A DNA stretch of 64,000 bases, taken from NCBI GenBank assembly GCA_944472135.2, contig OX235265.1:89436984-89500983 (forward strand), in the 5' to 3' direction. Source of the DNA: Trichobilharzia regenti. Its lineage: Eukaryota > Platyhelminthes > Trematoda > Strigeidida > Schistosomatidae. Made by a program: the position numbers and the translations under genes. The notes below the pieces were generated by a model. That model was not told where the DNA came from. It made no database searches and saw nothing but the letters and a program-made list of their open reading frames with translations. Below, in pieces: positions 8,613-19,391 of this stretch. Position 1 is the stretch's first letter. Each line of letters starts with the position of its first letter.

Positions 8613-9479
8613 TTTAAACATATTTACAATTGTGACATGATGTCAGCTAACAGGAAACTTCATAATTACTAAACAATGTCCAGAAATTATACTTATAAAG
8701 CTTATACACAGAAGTTAGTGTTTAGACAAAACAAATGGAAATGGGGGTTGTGTAATTAAAGACAAGAAGTGGATAAGGTGACGAATAACTAATAAACTGT
8801 ATAAGAATCTGGTCAGTCCAATTCAAATCACAGAAACAAAAGACTAACACAGAGAACGGGGAAAGAGGTAAAATCCAAAGATTACGTGATCAAATAAGAG
8901 TGAGGGGGAGAGAGAGGGCAAAAATATTCAGTTTCCAAGGCAAGAAAAGACTGATAATTGCTTCTTTGCGAGACAAATAGGGTTCCAAATGCTTGATAGC
9001 GATCGCTTCAAAAAAAACTGAGGAGAAATGAACTATATTTTCTATTAATAATTTCAAAGGACTCGAAAATGTCCTCGTGGGTTCCCGGCTACATCATTAA
9101 TGAAAGTGTTTGTTTCCCTTGAGATGTAGACTTTTTAGTAAATATCTGAAAAATAGAAGGTATGCCATGTTTTCTATTTTCCTAATGTAACTGTTACTAC
9201 AGATATACGTGAATTTAGAGCTAGCATAAGAAGGGTACTTATCAACTTTCGATTGAATTAAAGAGCATGCTGTCGGATAAACACAAACCAACTATGTCAC
9301 CGAATAGGTTATTGTTAGTGAGGCATTCAATTTTTTGATGACTATTCTGGTGCAATACTATCACCTTTGAAAGTAAACTTCTTGTCCATTGTAATGTGTT
9401 TTACATTTAGACCTTCATATCTTCTGTACTTGTTGGTGAATTTCTGAGGGTTACCATAGTTTTTCAACATCTAAATGTT
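8613..9479. other. No recognisable gene or repeat
   Basis: Non-coding appearance on both strands. The frames present are short and lack any family motif. Confidence 0.5.
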
Positions 9480-9960
9480 TCAAGAAGACATTACAAGCAG
9501 CCGCCTTACACGCCACATTCTCCAGTAGACAATTTATGCAGTCTAACGTTAAGGATAAGATTCGCTTTTGGCTGCCTCAGGATGTATTTATCAGTTTAAT
9601 TGTTCTTGTGGAGTTAAGTATATCGGCGTACACGACGTCATGTCCGCAAACGTATTCTGGAACATTGTCCAGGTTGGCTAGCCAGAGTAGAAAAGAAAAA
9701 TACTGGCAGCTCCATCCTCGAACAACTCTGAACATTGAGCACCCCCGTATTAATTTTTCACAACGTTACATAGAGTCCTCCAATATCTTGCGAAAGGACT
9801 TGGAATATACTATGTGTACATGGCTGAATCACTGGCTATTCGGAATCTGGAAATGATGAAGAGGAGATTTGTAGCTCAGATGGAAGATAAATGTAGTTGT
9901 GTTCTCTGACCTGGTTGGTTTATTTTTGAAGCTTTCATTGCCCTACTAGGCAACATCTTC
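9480..9960 (+). mobile_element. Penelope-like element fragment (GIY-YIG region)
   Basis: The peptide signal is split among frames: a Cys-rich opening (TCAGTTTAATTGTTCTTGTG), then VRKRILEHCPGWLARVEKK, which parallels KRVKEHYPAWLQKG in the PLE at 23551. Several frameshifts and stops break it. The 3' limit is uncertain. A long hydrophobic chance frame at 10026-10309 lies beyond it. Confidence 0.6.
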
Positions 9961-10363
9961 AGCGTATATTAAAATTTGATGTTGCCTCTACGTTTAAAGC
10001 ACCACATGCATTCACTCGCCCTACTGTGGTCAGAGTAACATTCTTAGTAGAATTTTGCTTCCTTTTATTATTGAAGTTTACTATTTTTATAATTATTATT
10101 CTTATCATCCCTGTTTCATTATCACTCTACCATTGTTTATTAATAACATTGTGTTTCATTATAGATTTTATAGAAAAACATTTTTTTCATCTTTCCACTG
10201 GTTGTTGTCCATTCTATACAAATATATTGATGAGTCATTAGCTCACACTCATTACGTCATTCCAACTTCTACCCTCTTTTCTAATTTTCCAGTCAGTGAC
10301 CCCTTCTAGATTGCACCTTACATTACGTAATACGTTTTCGAGGACATATTTTACCAGTTATAG

Positions 10364-10512
10364 GTTTTGAGCACCGAGTCAGACTGATTCATTATAAATT
10401 ATTTAAATTAATCCCAGCGTGTTAAAAAATCAAAACAAGATTTTTCTGAGCGTTTCGCCGTGTAAGCCACAGCTTCTTCAGCAGATTTTTATTCGGATTA
10501 TAATTAATTAGG
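10364..10512 (-). repeat. PLE-associated hammerhead-like repeat (minus copy)
   Basis: Reverse-strand homologue of the 207-bp insertion at 15980-16186. It shares GATTCATTATAAATTATTTA and AATCCCAGCGTGTTAA, and ends TTATTCGGATTATAATTAAT. It contains a second-class hammerhead-like core. Confidence 0.65.
10445..10486 (-). ncRNA. Second-class hammerhead-like motif, slightly degraded
   Basis: On the minus strand: TCTG, then CTGAAGA, one extra A, a GCTGTG/CACGGC stem with loop, then GAAAC GCTC AGA. Helix I is TCTG/CAGA broken by the changed junction (GCTC where the better copy has GTTC). It is likely impaired compared with 16021-16061. Confidence 0.35.
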
Positions 10513-10589
10513 AATTATTTACTGTCATTCATTGCTGAAATTGCCTGGTAGTGGCACTAAAAGTCGCGAAGTGATTGAAGTGAAAATTC

Positions 10590-10784
10590 ATAGACCTCTG
10601 AGTTCTGTCCCAGTGACTGGATTGACAATGAGCTCAACTTTAGACTGATGATTCGAGTTGGACTCCTGGTGGGGCAGTGGGTCCACAGTTCTGAAGAGTC
10701 CCAAGGTAGGACGAAACGGTTACGAAATACTCCTTGATTTTCGATATTTCCGTGACTGACATCAGTCAGTTATTATTTAGTTAT
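10590..10784 (+). repeat. tRNA-like hammerhead repeat, degraded
   Basis: Shows GTCCCAGTGACTGGATTGAC, GATTCGAGTTGGACTCCTGG and CTGAAGAGTCCCAAGGTAGG followed by ACGAAAC. The core strand is intact, but the cleavage triplet and the helix I partner are lost (GGTTACGAAATAC). It abuts the SR2-like LINE. Confidence 0.65.
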
Positions 10785-12870
10785 TCAAGCTTTGGTGGAC
10801 TGGATATAATACGTCAACACCGAGTCTCGTCAGAACGTGCGTGTGAGATGGAGTCAGCTGCTGCATCTGGCAACGATCGGAAGCTGTTCCAACTCATCCG
10901 AGCCACCGGCAGCAAGAAACAAGGTGTCAGCGAGACGGTCTGTGAGGCAGATGGCATGCCAATTACCAGCTTGAAAAGACGCCTGGAACGCTGGACAGAA
11001 CGCTTCGGGAAACAGTTTAGCTAGCCACCAGCTTCAGTGCCTACTGTCATTAGCCCCAGTGCTCCTTGGTCGGTTAGTACCGACCCACCCACCGAAGCGG
11101 AGGTCCGTAAGGAACTCCAAGTGTTGAAGCGCCATAAGGCCCCGGCCCATACAGTCTACCCCGACTCTTTTTAAAGATGGTGGCGAGACTCTCACAATGA
11201 CTCTAACTGGGTTGTTCAGGAAGGTATGGGAGACAGAGAGTGTACCATCAATCTGGAACGAAGCCATTATCGTCCCCATCTTTAGAAAGGGTCGACGTAA
11301 TTCGTGTGACAATCATAGGGGTATCAGTCTGCTACCAGTCGCGTCTAAAATATAGGCTGCTGTCTTGCTTCGCAGGCTGTGCAAAATACGTGAAGGATTG
11401 ATTCGCGAAGAGCAGGCTGGGTTTCGTTCAGGTCGTGGATGCATTGATCAGGTGTTCACCCTTCGTCAGTTGTTGGAACACCGCCACACGTATTGCAGGC
11501 CAACGATCGTTGTGTTTCTTGATATTAGGGCTGCCTTCGATTCGTTGGACAGAACTGTGCTCTGGAACTGTCTGTTAGAGAGAGGTGTACCTGAGAAATT
11601 TGTTAACATCCTGAAAGCCCTATACAGAAACACCTCAGGTAGAGTGAGGGCATACAACCAACTATCACCACTGTTCCCAACCAACAGTGGGGTTAGACAG
11701 GGTTGCCCAATCTCTCCATTTCTCTTTAACTTTGCCATCGATGACATTCTGGAGTCAGCTCTGAAGGATGTGCGTGAAGGTGGTGTAGATCTGCTACCTG
11801 GAGATAGACTTTTCGACCTCGAGTATGCAGACGATATCGTCTTACTGTGCGATAGCATGCAGGCTGCCCAAATCGCACTTAATCAGTTGGCGATCAGTGT
11901 CTGTAAGTATGGTATGTGCTTTGCGCCGTGTAAGTGCAAAGTACTGTTACAAGATTGGCAGGAGCCTGTACCTGCACTCACTCTTGCGGGTGAACCGCTT
12001 GAAGTTGTTGATAAGTTTGTGTATCTGGGTAGTTGTGTGAGTGCTGGCGGAGGGGTGACGGATGAGATGAATAATGAAGGCTAGGGTGGCATACATCAAC
12101 TTGAGCCACCTGTGGCGCCGTCGCGACGTTGGCCTGGCTACCAAAGGTCGGGTATACAATGCTTCGGTGCGGGCTGCCTGCTCTACGCCTGTGAAACCTG
12201 GCCTCACCGAGTAGGCTGAGGATGTGCGGCGACTCTGCGTGTTCGATCATCGCTGTCTCCGCAGGATTGCTTGCGTTCGATGGCATCATCGCGTGAGTAA
12301 TTCTGAGGTTCGGCGGCTTGTGTTTGAACACAGTGGAGATCATCATTCATTGAGTGTCGTCATCTGGAAACACCGGCTGTGGTGGCTTGGACATGCGCTG
12401 CGAATGTCATCCCAGAGGCTTCCGTACAGGTCTCTGTTCGCTAGCAGCCGTGGGACGGGATGGAAAAGGCGGAGGGGTGGTCAGTCCATGACGTGGCGTC
12501 GTGGGATGAAGGATTTTTGTGCTAGATTAGCATCGGTTGGTGTGTCACGACTCCCTGGTTGGGGTCCGAGAGATAGCTCAAATCGATGGCTCGAAACGTT
12601 ATCGGATATGGCCAAGAATCGTAATCAGTGGCGAATGTGTTGCAATTTCCTTTTTTCTTCCCTTCCCGATGATAGTTAACGAATACTGTTTGAACTTGTT
12701 AAGCATGACTGTTTTCCTTCCAGATGAAGTTCTTTATCCGTTCTGCACTTATATATATTTTTTACTTTTGATTTATGTTGTTTTATTATTATTGTGTGGC
12801 GCATCTTCTTGGTGCCATATTGTACCAAGTTTTTTTCTGCGTTTAAATAAATATATAAATAAATACCGTC
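10785..12870 (+). mobile_element. SR2-like non-LTR retrotransposon (LINE), 5'-truncated
   Basis: A pol frame of the abundant schistosome SR2/RTE-like type. Upstream linker: ESAAASGNDRKLFQLIRATG and TEAEVRKELQVLKRHKAP. The RT proper (11365-12084) carries EEQAGFRSGRGCIDQVFTLR, VVFLDIRAAFDSLDRTVLW, SGVRQGCPISPFLFNFAIDD and the catalytic box DLEYADDIVLL with both aspartates, then KFVYLGSCVSAGGG. A stop at 12082-12084 and a frameshift lead to RRLCVFDHRCLRRIACV, KHRLWWLGHALRMSSQR and the C-terminus LPGWGPRDSSNRWLETLSDM. Stops at 11022 and near 11173, and a gap before 11340, break the upstream part. The apurinic endonuclease is missing. The 3' UTR (12680-12870) ends in an AAATAAATA-type tail. Clade naming is by recall, not search. 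Confidence 0.85.
11365..12084 (+). pseudogene. Reverse transcriptase domain of the SR2-like LINE
   Basis: A 239-residue open stretch covering RT motifs 1 to 7. The FLDIRAAFDS (motif A) and YADD (motif C) aspartates are present, so the domain itself looks intact. The polypeptide would be truncated at both ends by the surrounding stops. In the intact element this RT performs target-primed reverse transcription of the LINE RNA in the nucleus. Confidence 0.85.
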
Positions 12871-13202
12871 GTTTGGTGACCATACTGTAGATCGAGCAGT
12901 AGAATTCAGTCAGGACAACAGGGACTGGATACACGACAATAATCAGTCGGTGTACAATCATTATATGTCGCCTAATAATTATTTATTTTTTCTCAACTTA
13001 GCTGCTGTTTCATACTCAGATATCACTGCGTTTTAGTGAGACTATTCCATCGAAAAACAGTCTGTTTCAGATGATCCCACCCGTATTCAATTAAGTTCTC
13101 TTCTCAGGTAATACAATTTTCAATGAATTTTCAATGCAAACGTAAATCTCTATAGAGTTTTTCTTAAATATTATGTACTGATTACTTCCGTCAAACTTAG
13201 GA
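12871..13202. other. No recognisable gene or repeat
   Basis: Intervening AT-rich sequence between the LINE tail and the next hammerhead repeat. Confidence 0.45.
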
Positions 13203-13615
13203 TGGAGCTGTGCTCACTAGTAACTGACAACAGAATGAAGTCACCTGTAGGCCTAGTCAGAATTCTTGACCGACGGGGTTCACCAAGTTGATTGTTAGGA
13301 TAAATACTTGCCGATGACACTGACTGATGATTGTGCTACATATCGTAGATTACTAGGAGTTAGCGTTGACCGACCATTAGATTCTGTCCCCGTAACTGAA
13401 TGGTTAGCCATCTGTCCCCTTAACCTGAAGGTTGCGGGTCCCACGACTGTCAGTAGGGTCATGTACAGATGCCGTGAAGAGTCTCGGACTTAAACGAAAC
13501 GGCAGAGCAGTACTCTCTGATGTTCAACAGTTTTCCTACTGAAGTCAGTTCATTAATAATCTCAGAATCAATCAAATCCCTCCAGACCAACACTTGAAAG
13601 TTAGATAGCGCATTC
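13203..13615 (+). repeat. tRNA-like hammerhead repeat, diverged
   Basis: Full-length layout is retained: GTGCTCACTAGTAACTGACA, CTTGCCGATGACA, TCCCCGTAACTGAATGGTTA, then CGTGAAGAGTCTCGGACTTA, ACGAAACGGC, and the tail AATCCCTCCAGACCAACACT. The core has G for C3, and the helix II partner is changed, so it should be inactive. Confidence 0.65.
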
Positions 13616-14296
13616 TAGCTTTCATTTTTTTAACTTCCGACATTCATTTTTCATCCATCAACTTCATAATCACTTGTGAATGAATAACTGATGTAAACTT
13701 ACTTTTTTAAGTCTCCTGTAATGCCAATATGTAGATTTAATCGATAAATAATTTAACAATGCGCCATTTGTGAACTACTAAGAGTGGAAATAGGCGAAAT
13801 ACTATGGATACAACAATAAGCTAAACTGGTGTCTAACTGATTAACCGGATATTACTGTTCATGTAAAAATCCACGATGCTACTGAGATTCCAATGTAAAT
13901 TTTGACGCAGCTTATGTATTGATAAACAAAATAGATAAATCAGGTAGACAACGCATTATCGGCTTGATAATCTCGAATAGTAATCAAATCACGATTTAAT
14001 GTGGGTAGACAGATTCAAGTAATGGAGATTTTAGTAGACTTTAGCAGGCAACAGTAAAGAATAGATACCACAGAGTCAAATGACCTTGAATCAACCAATT
14101 AGATCTCTGCCCAGCATTACAAACGGAAACTTTTCAAATGGTGTTCCTCGCAATTTCCATCCTAATTCAGGATTAAGGAAGGGTTATCATTAAGGTGAAG
14201 GGTGAAACCTGCTATGAAGACAATGAAAAGCATTCACATGTAGTGCTGAGCAGAGTTCTGATTGGCCGGTTCAAGGCCATGTGAGTGTATGCTGTT
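13616..14296. other. No recognisable gene or repeat
   Basis: No coding or repeat family was recognised on either strand. Confidence 0.45.
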
Positions 14297-14880
14297 ATTA
14301 TTATTATTATATTATCGTTTCCTTTAGTTCCTAGAGGAATATAGGACTTCAGCCTCACGTCTCTATTGCATTGGGTTCTCTTCCAACTTTCTCACCTGAA
14401 TGCTCGTCTGACCACATGCTTTAATCTCCTCTTCACATGACTTTTTCCAAGTCACCTCTGGACGACCAACTCGCCGCTTGCCAGTAGGGTTCCAATCGAG
14501 CGATGGACTGGCGTGTGATGTCACTCACTTGATGGTTTGTTTTCTCAGATTATGGTCAATCCACCTCCATTTCTTTCTACGTATTTGTTGCACAGTCGGT
14601 TCCTGGTTGGTTCGTTCCCAGTGATCCCTCACTACTGTGGATCTTTTCTGACCGGCGATCTGATCTTGAGGGAAGTATTGAGGGAAGACAGATATTGAAG
14701 AAGGTTTGTAGTTTGTTTGAAGTGCTCTTCGGGATGCAACGTCAAGTCTCTGATCCGTATAGCAGTACTTACTCCACATCGGAGTTAAATATCCGGATCT
14801 GTTGATCTCCACATAGATTTGAGAGTAACGAATTCTTTACTGTCGCCTCTTAGCAATATCTGTGGCACATGCCAAAGTCA
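14297..14880 (-). mobile_element. RTE-type LINE 3' fragment (minus strand)
   Basis: On the minus strand the pol C-terminus reads DQIAGQKRSTVVRDHWERTN, QEPTVQQIRRKKWRWIDHNL and RKQTIK (frame 14525-14812), matching the WERTxQEP/RRRKWRWIGHxLRKP signature of RTE LINEs. The 3' tail (14297-14345) reads TGAAGTCCTATATTCCTCTA then an (ATA)n run. No RT motif remains. Confidence 0.75.
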
Positions 14881-15735
14881 TTTTAGTTACAAGAAAACAT
14901 TCTCATAATGACACACTTCTAAAGATGGTTTATTTGCCGACAGGGAAAAATCGTTCTGGTATACCAGATTCACAAGAGAATCAAAATGATTTAGATGTTA
15001 CATTTGGAAGGTACTAAACTGGTTCGCTTAAGATTCCCATGACTACTGATACATAGATTAGTTTAAGGTATGGAAGAGTACTTAATTTACTAAGTGAAGG
15101 CGAGTTCAATTAGCCGGTTATTCAAAAAAAAAACACCCAATATTAATGCCAACAGAATACGAGACGATCACTGATAACCGACACCATATGGCTTCTCTAG
15201 TGGTAAAAACACCGCTTAATTTACACGTGGAAATGCACTGTTTGTATCGTTTATTCTGTTTACGAAAATCTGACTGGATGAATGGTGTTTTTATAGTAGT
15301 CGCTTGAAAAGATGGTCGAATATGTGTTCATATTGGTTCACTTATAAGCTTTCTATGCTTGAGCTTAACCTTCATCTGAAATAGCATTAAACGTTGATTA
15401 GGGGGATACACAGGTGAAATTCCAAGCAGAATTTATTCATTAGCTGTAAAAGCTATTTACTTGAATTCTAAGTGGGACACAGGGATTTAGTACCAAATCT
15501 CTATTTCGAACTGTTTTCTTCCACATCACTCTCTCACTTACACACCAAAGAGTCTCTTCAAGCAATTACAGATAAAATAAAAGACCCGACAGCAAAAGAG
15601 AACGTCGTGTGTAAAACAGATTGGATCAGTGGTGAAAAATACTATACGAGTACCATCATCTTCGCTTCTGTGAACACCAAGTAGGATTCAAGCGACACGA
15701 CATTCACTAGTTCATATCAGTTCACGCGTAAAACT
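14881..15735. other. No confirmed gene; one unrecognised ORF
   Basis: Mostly non-coding. A 70-residue plus-strand frame (15472-15684) includes TKESLQAITDKIKDPTAKEN and CKTDWISGEKYYTSTIIFAS. It has protein-like composition but no recognised family. An AAG/TG acceptor and a CCAA/GTAGG donor exist at its ends but are weak. It is unrelated to the PLE that follows. Confidence 0.3.
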
Positions 15736-15979
15736 GCTGACGTCAGTTCAAATGGGATAATGTTGTTTTGCCGCTTCCATGTGTACTTATCAGTTTAACT
15801 GACCATGTGGAGCTATTTACATAAGGGGTACGATCAAACAAGTTCATCGTCGAATTTCTGAACACTTCCCATCTTGGTTCGGTAAAGGTCCGAATAAAGT
15901 CACATGCAGCTCAATACTAGCTCGTCTCGTCATGAACACTGGACGTCAGGTTGACTCTAACAAAGCTTTTGAAGTTATT

Positions 15980-16186
15980 ATTCGGATTATAATTAATCCA
16001 TTAATTATAATCCGAATAAATCTGCTGAAGAAGCTGTGGCTTACATGGCGAAACGTTCAGAAAAATCTTGTTTTGATTTTCTTAACACGCTGGGATTAAT
16101 TTAAATAATTTATAATGAATCAATCTGACTCGGAGCTCAAATTATTCCAGGAAATTCGTAACACCTACGGTCTGGAAACCTATAAT
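15980..16186 (+). mobile_element. 207-bp non-autonomous insertion with palindromic start and hammerhead motif
   Basis: Inserted into a PLE with a perfect 14-bp duplication, CTTTTGAAGTTATT (15966-15979 and 16187-16200). It opens with a near-perfect palindrome: 20-bp arms 15978-15997 and 16000-16019 around CC, the first two bases belonging to the duplication. A hammerhead-like core follows, then ATTTTCTTAACACGCTGGG, AATCAATCTGACTCGGAGCT and an end at CCTATAAT. No coding capacity. Relatives: 10364-10512 and 50615-50830. The variable-length target duplication fits PLE or LINE machinery rather than a transposase. Confidence 0.75.
16021..16061 (+). ncRNA. Second-class hammerhead-like ribozyme (PLE type)
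   Basis: Helix I TCTG/CAGA (16021-16024, 16058-16061); core CTGAAGA (16025-16031) plus one extra A; helix II GCTGTG/CATGGC (16033-16038, 16044-16049) with a 5-nt loop; GAAA (16050-16053); then C-G-U-U. Within a single strand helix III would be ACGU with no loop, so activity would require two copies pairing, as proposed for short-helix-III hammerheads of Penelope-like elements. The extra A between core and helix II is non-canonical, hence moderate confidence. Confidence 0.45.
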
Positions 16187-16507
16187 CTTTTGAAGTTATT
16201 TATCGTATTTCACCAAACCTTTCTCATGCTCTACGAGCACAACTCTTACATACATCACATGCAATCGGGATTCATCTGAACAAGCCATATGTGTGTAATC
16301 AAAAGAAATTTGTACAGCTCCTTTCTTTGCCATGGCCAACTATATCACATGTACTGGGTTTAAAAAAAAGGTTTTTCCCCTCCCCTAGTAACTAAGTGCC
16401 TTCTGACTTTGTTAATTTTCACAATTCTAGCAAATTCTACTAACTTGTTTGTATTTTGCGTAACTTTTCTGAGTCATTCTATTCTTCTTGGTCATCACTG
16501 ATATTTT

Positions 16508-16745
16508 ACAAACTTCTTGATTATGTAGTAGTGTGTTGCCAATGCTTAAGAATCAGCTTATCTTGAATTCCGTAATCAATGTTCACCCATCCTTTAATAT
16601 TTAGATATCCTGCTACTAAAATCTATTAGTTAATTGTTTTGATGACCTTTAACCTCTCAGTTTCACCCCCTTTACCTGAAATTGACTGATTAGAATAACC
16701 AGTTGACTGGTAAGAAATTTTGATGTTAGAAACTATCTCTTATTG
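16508..16745 (-). repeat. Inverted 5' fragment of a Penelope-like element
   Basis: Matches 5264-5300 and 5646-5848 in wording (TTTACAAA.TTCTTGATTATG, CTTAAGAATCAG, TGATGACCTTTAACCTCT), which at 4278-5300 is the start of a minus-strand PLE. Here it follows the 3' end of a plus-strand PLE, so the two face each other. PLE copies with inverted partial segments are known. Confidence 0.5.
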
Positions 16746-16975
16746 TAGATGAGGAACTAATTGAATGCTCGCCAACGGTGTATATAGTCCGTGGTTCGAT
16801 CCTCGGCTGACGCACTCCTTCGCCGTGCTAAGCTGGTAATGCGACTGGTGAATAGGGAAGGTCGGGCATGAGGACAGCAACGCCACCACATAAAGATAAA
16901 CACCACTGCTACTGAAACTTCAAGCTTCTAGCTTGAATCCCTATATTCCACTAGGAACACGAAGGAATAAAAATA
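16746..16975 (+). repeat. SINE-like repeat (family B)
   Basis: AATGCTCGCCAACGGTG, GTGGTTCGATCCTCGG, GGTCGGGCATGAGGACAGC, then the LINE-like tail CCCTATATTCCACTAGGAAC and AATAAAAAT. Confidence 0.7.
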
Positions 16976-17015
16976 TTTATTTCATCGCTGAACTTGCTGT
17001 TTTTTCCTATTCTAG

Positions 17016-17172
17016 GTCTGTCTATACCTAAAATAGTCTCTGGTATATTCTTTACTCTTTCCGTGAAAGTAAGAAGGGTCACTAACCTGTATAAGGTTTT
17101 AACACAAAGCAGTTTTAACTATTTCCGTAGCGAAATCTGCATAAAATCATTGAGCACTTCAAGTTTCAAGAG
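17016..17172 (+). CDS. Candidate internal exon, unrecognised
   Basis: A strong acceptor (TTTTTTCCTATTCTAG) at 17015 and a donor (AAGAG/GTAATT) at 17173 bound 157 nt with one fully open frame: LSIPKIVSGIFFTLSVKVRR, then VTNLYKVLTQSSFNYFRSEI. It needs a preceding exon ending in phase 1 and itself ends in phase 2. That end phase is compatible with the acceptor at 20579. No domain was recognised. It could be a chance open frame. Confidence 0.25.
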
Positions 17173-17547
17173 GTAATTCATACATATGCTTGAAATTGTC
17201 AACTTAAACATTTAGAAGTACATGACTGAAAGCAATTTTATGAATAGGAATCCGTGTATATTGAATACAATGAGTACCAATTGTATAGAAGGGCTAATCG
17301 TCAATGCTATAGTTAGTACTCTACTTTGCTTCCAATGCTTGCTATTTATAACTATAATTGCAATGTTTGAAAACTGAGTGATAATTAAAGTTCCTAATGA
17401 AACAGCTTTAACTATGGGGTAAGCTTCATCAAATAGAGATCAATAAAATGTAGATGTTTTCTAATGCAAGACCAAATAGTTCAGAGAAGAGTCTCTTTTC
17501 CGTGAATTCATTCACTAGGCTATACAATCGAAATTATATATATATAA

Positions 17548-17910
17548 CTGTTTTCTTTAGTTCCTAGAGTAATGTAAGGCTTCAGCTGAACGTCTTCACT
17601 GAGTTCGGTTATCCGCCAACTTTCTCACCTGGCTTCTGGTATGACCACATGGTTTAATATCCTCTTCAGATCACCTCCTCCATGTCATCCTTGCACTGAC
17701 CACCACCTCGCTGCTTCTCATTCGTGTTTCACTCGAGTGATGGTCTGGCGTGTGATGTCATTCACTTGATGGTTTTCTCAGAATATGACCGGCCAATCCA
17801 CCTCCATTTCTTCTTGCATATTTGTTGCACAGTTGGTTTCTTGCTGTGTTGGTTAGCTCATTGCCAGAGATCCCTGTTACTGATCTTTTCTGGCCATCTT
17901 GAGTGAGGAT
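17548..17910 (-). mobile_element. RTE-type LINE 3' fragment (minus strand)
   Basis: Parallel to 14297-14880: the minus-strand text includes the 3' tail (GAAGCCTTACATTACTCTAG) and, upstream, the RRKWRWIG and NITRQ regions in broken frames. Confidence 0.7.
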
Positions 17911-18065
17911 TATGATTTATGTCAAAAACAAATATTTCAAAATCTATGATGAATAGTCAAGTTGTAACTAGGACTGGAGGTGAAGATTTGTAAGTCTTAA
18001 CTATGGTTACTTAATATGAAAGACATCCAGAAAAATAGGATGTTACTGACAGAGCGTGGAGACAG

Positions 18066-18359
18066 TGTGGTGAGAGCAGGCCGTGAGAAAATATAAGCAA
18101 GGCTGATTCAACAACCAATCACAGCAAAGTTAACGTGGCAAAATATGATTCGCAGGTAGAGAACTCTATTTGTCGAGGAATCCCGAAACAACCAATCAAA
18201 GCCTGCGTTTGTCGGCCTAACTTCTGATAAACAGCCAATCAGATGACTGCGCTTGTCTACTTGCATAAGCTGTAATAATGTATGTGAAATATATATAAAT
18301 ACGTGTTGATTTTCATAATAAAACGATCTGTTGCTTCGCCCTTGTCTTCTGTTGTTACA
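18066..18359 (+). repeat. Solo LTR of the 2757-3809 family
   Basis: 294 bp, starting TGTGGTGAGAGCAGG and ending TTACA, flanked by ACAG on both sides (18062-18065 and 18360-18363). Three CCAAT motifs, TATAAAT and AATAAA are retained. It differs from the LTRs at 2757 by a deletion near the 5' side and several small insertions, so it is an older insertion from which the interior was lost by LTR-LTR recombination. Confidence 0.9.
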
Positions 18360-18939
18360 ACAGGTGTTTAAAATAACTTATGTAGTAGGTGAAAAGAGTA
18401 AATAGAGAGATAGTTAAGAAAAAGACGTTACTGAAATGTTATACAGAAAATTGCGAAATACAGTATTAATAAACTTAGAATTACACCCAAGGCGGAAAGG
18501 GGGCGGGGGGAGGAAGAAGATTCTTCTGTGTACATAAATTAGGTTTATCCGTTCAAATCGCTAAGGCCTCCGAAATGTAAAGTGTATGGAGGCTTACCGT
18601 TTTCGGAAGGCTTTTTTTTTTTAACTTTTTAGATAACTGTGATTGAATCTTTGTTACATATTGAGTGAGCAGTGCCGAATGTATTTTCAATTGTAGCACT
18701 CTTTATTTATCCATTGTTACCTTTCGTAGCTGACTGGGATAATGTTCTTTGATTCTTTTGGATAAAATACGCACCTAATAACCTGCATATCTCGCTTGCT
18801 CCACATAAGCAAGTAAATTGGCAGATACACATAGAAGTGGCCAAATGTGATAATTTTTTTTGGAGTAGTTGAGGAACAATTGGCGGCTTGAGAATACCAG
18901 TCGTAATGTAGGAGCAGGGAATGTTCGTTTCAGGGCTTT

Positions 18940-19310
18940 ATATATATTTTTCTCTTTAAGATGTCAGCCAGAAGGTCGCTTTTAAACGCCACATTCATGC
19001 ATAGCATCTTCTCCAGCAGAGAGATTGGTTGTTCTTTGTTGATTTTCAGCGTTATATGTTAATCTATAAAGCGTGGTGGATAGTCATTGCCAGGTAGTGT
19101 CTTACTCAAAAGAGTGAACTCTTCTTCTACTGATTCGGGACTACATATTCTGTAGATTCTAGTCACAAGAGATATTATCAGGTTCCGCTTGCGATTCACG
19201 GATACCTAAGAGTAAATGTTTGTCACTTAGCCCTTCTACGTAGGCTTTCATCGAAAAGAAACTATTTACTGTACTCTTTGCTTTTATATTCATGTCTGGA
19301 TGAGTATTTT
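18940..19310 (-). mobile_element. Penelope-like element fragment (RT thumb)
   Basis: On the minus strand: ICSPESVEEEFTLLSKTLPG-like coding followed by NDYPPRFID, matching GICSSDTLEEELHFFIQNGY of the PLE at 23551. Stops and frameshifts are present. No endonuclease part was seen. Confidence 0.65.
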
Positions 19311-19391
19311 TTAAGTTTTCAAATAAGCTGATGATTCCTTTTTATAAGTGACAGATCAGCCTAGTTTATTTTGACATTCACTGTATTTTTT

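Larger units (their letters stand above)
15736..16510 (+). mobile_element. Penelope-like element GIY-YIG fragment, interrupted by a 207-bp insertion
   Basis: Close relative of the copy at 485-1615: CTTCCATGTGTACTTATCAG, then QVHRRISEHFPSWF-like coding, NTGRQVDSNKAFEVI, and after the insertion TTTATCGTATTTCACCAAACC, the CVQKKFVQL-type end and the shared 3' UTR. Stops and frameshifts are present. The insertion (15980-16186) split the FEV-IY coding and duplicated 14 bp. Confidence 0.8.

Noticed and set aside
10026..10309. Hydrophobic frames resembling a membrane protein
   Set aside because: The hydrophobicity follows from T-rich sequence. There are no splice sites or family motif, and a PLE fragment borders it.
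11466..11858. 130-residue minus-strand frame
   Set aside because: It lies antisense to the intact RT domain of the SR2-like LINE and has no recognisable domain; it is a shadow frame.
11947..12346. Two minus-strand frames of 86 and 122 residues
   Set aside because: They overlap the LINE post-RT coding region on the opposite strand, with no family features.
15472..15684. 70-residue frame as a certain host exon
   Set aside because: Splice sites at both ends are weak and phases fit no neighbour, so it is left as unrecognised.
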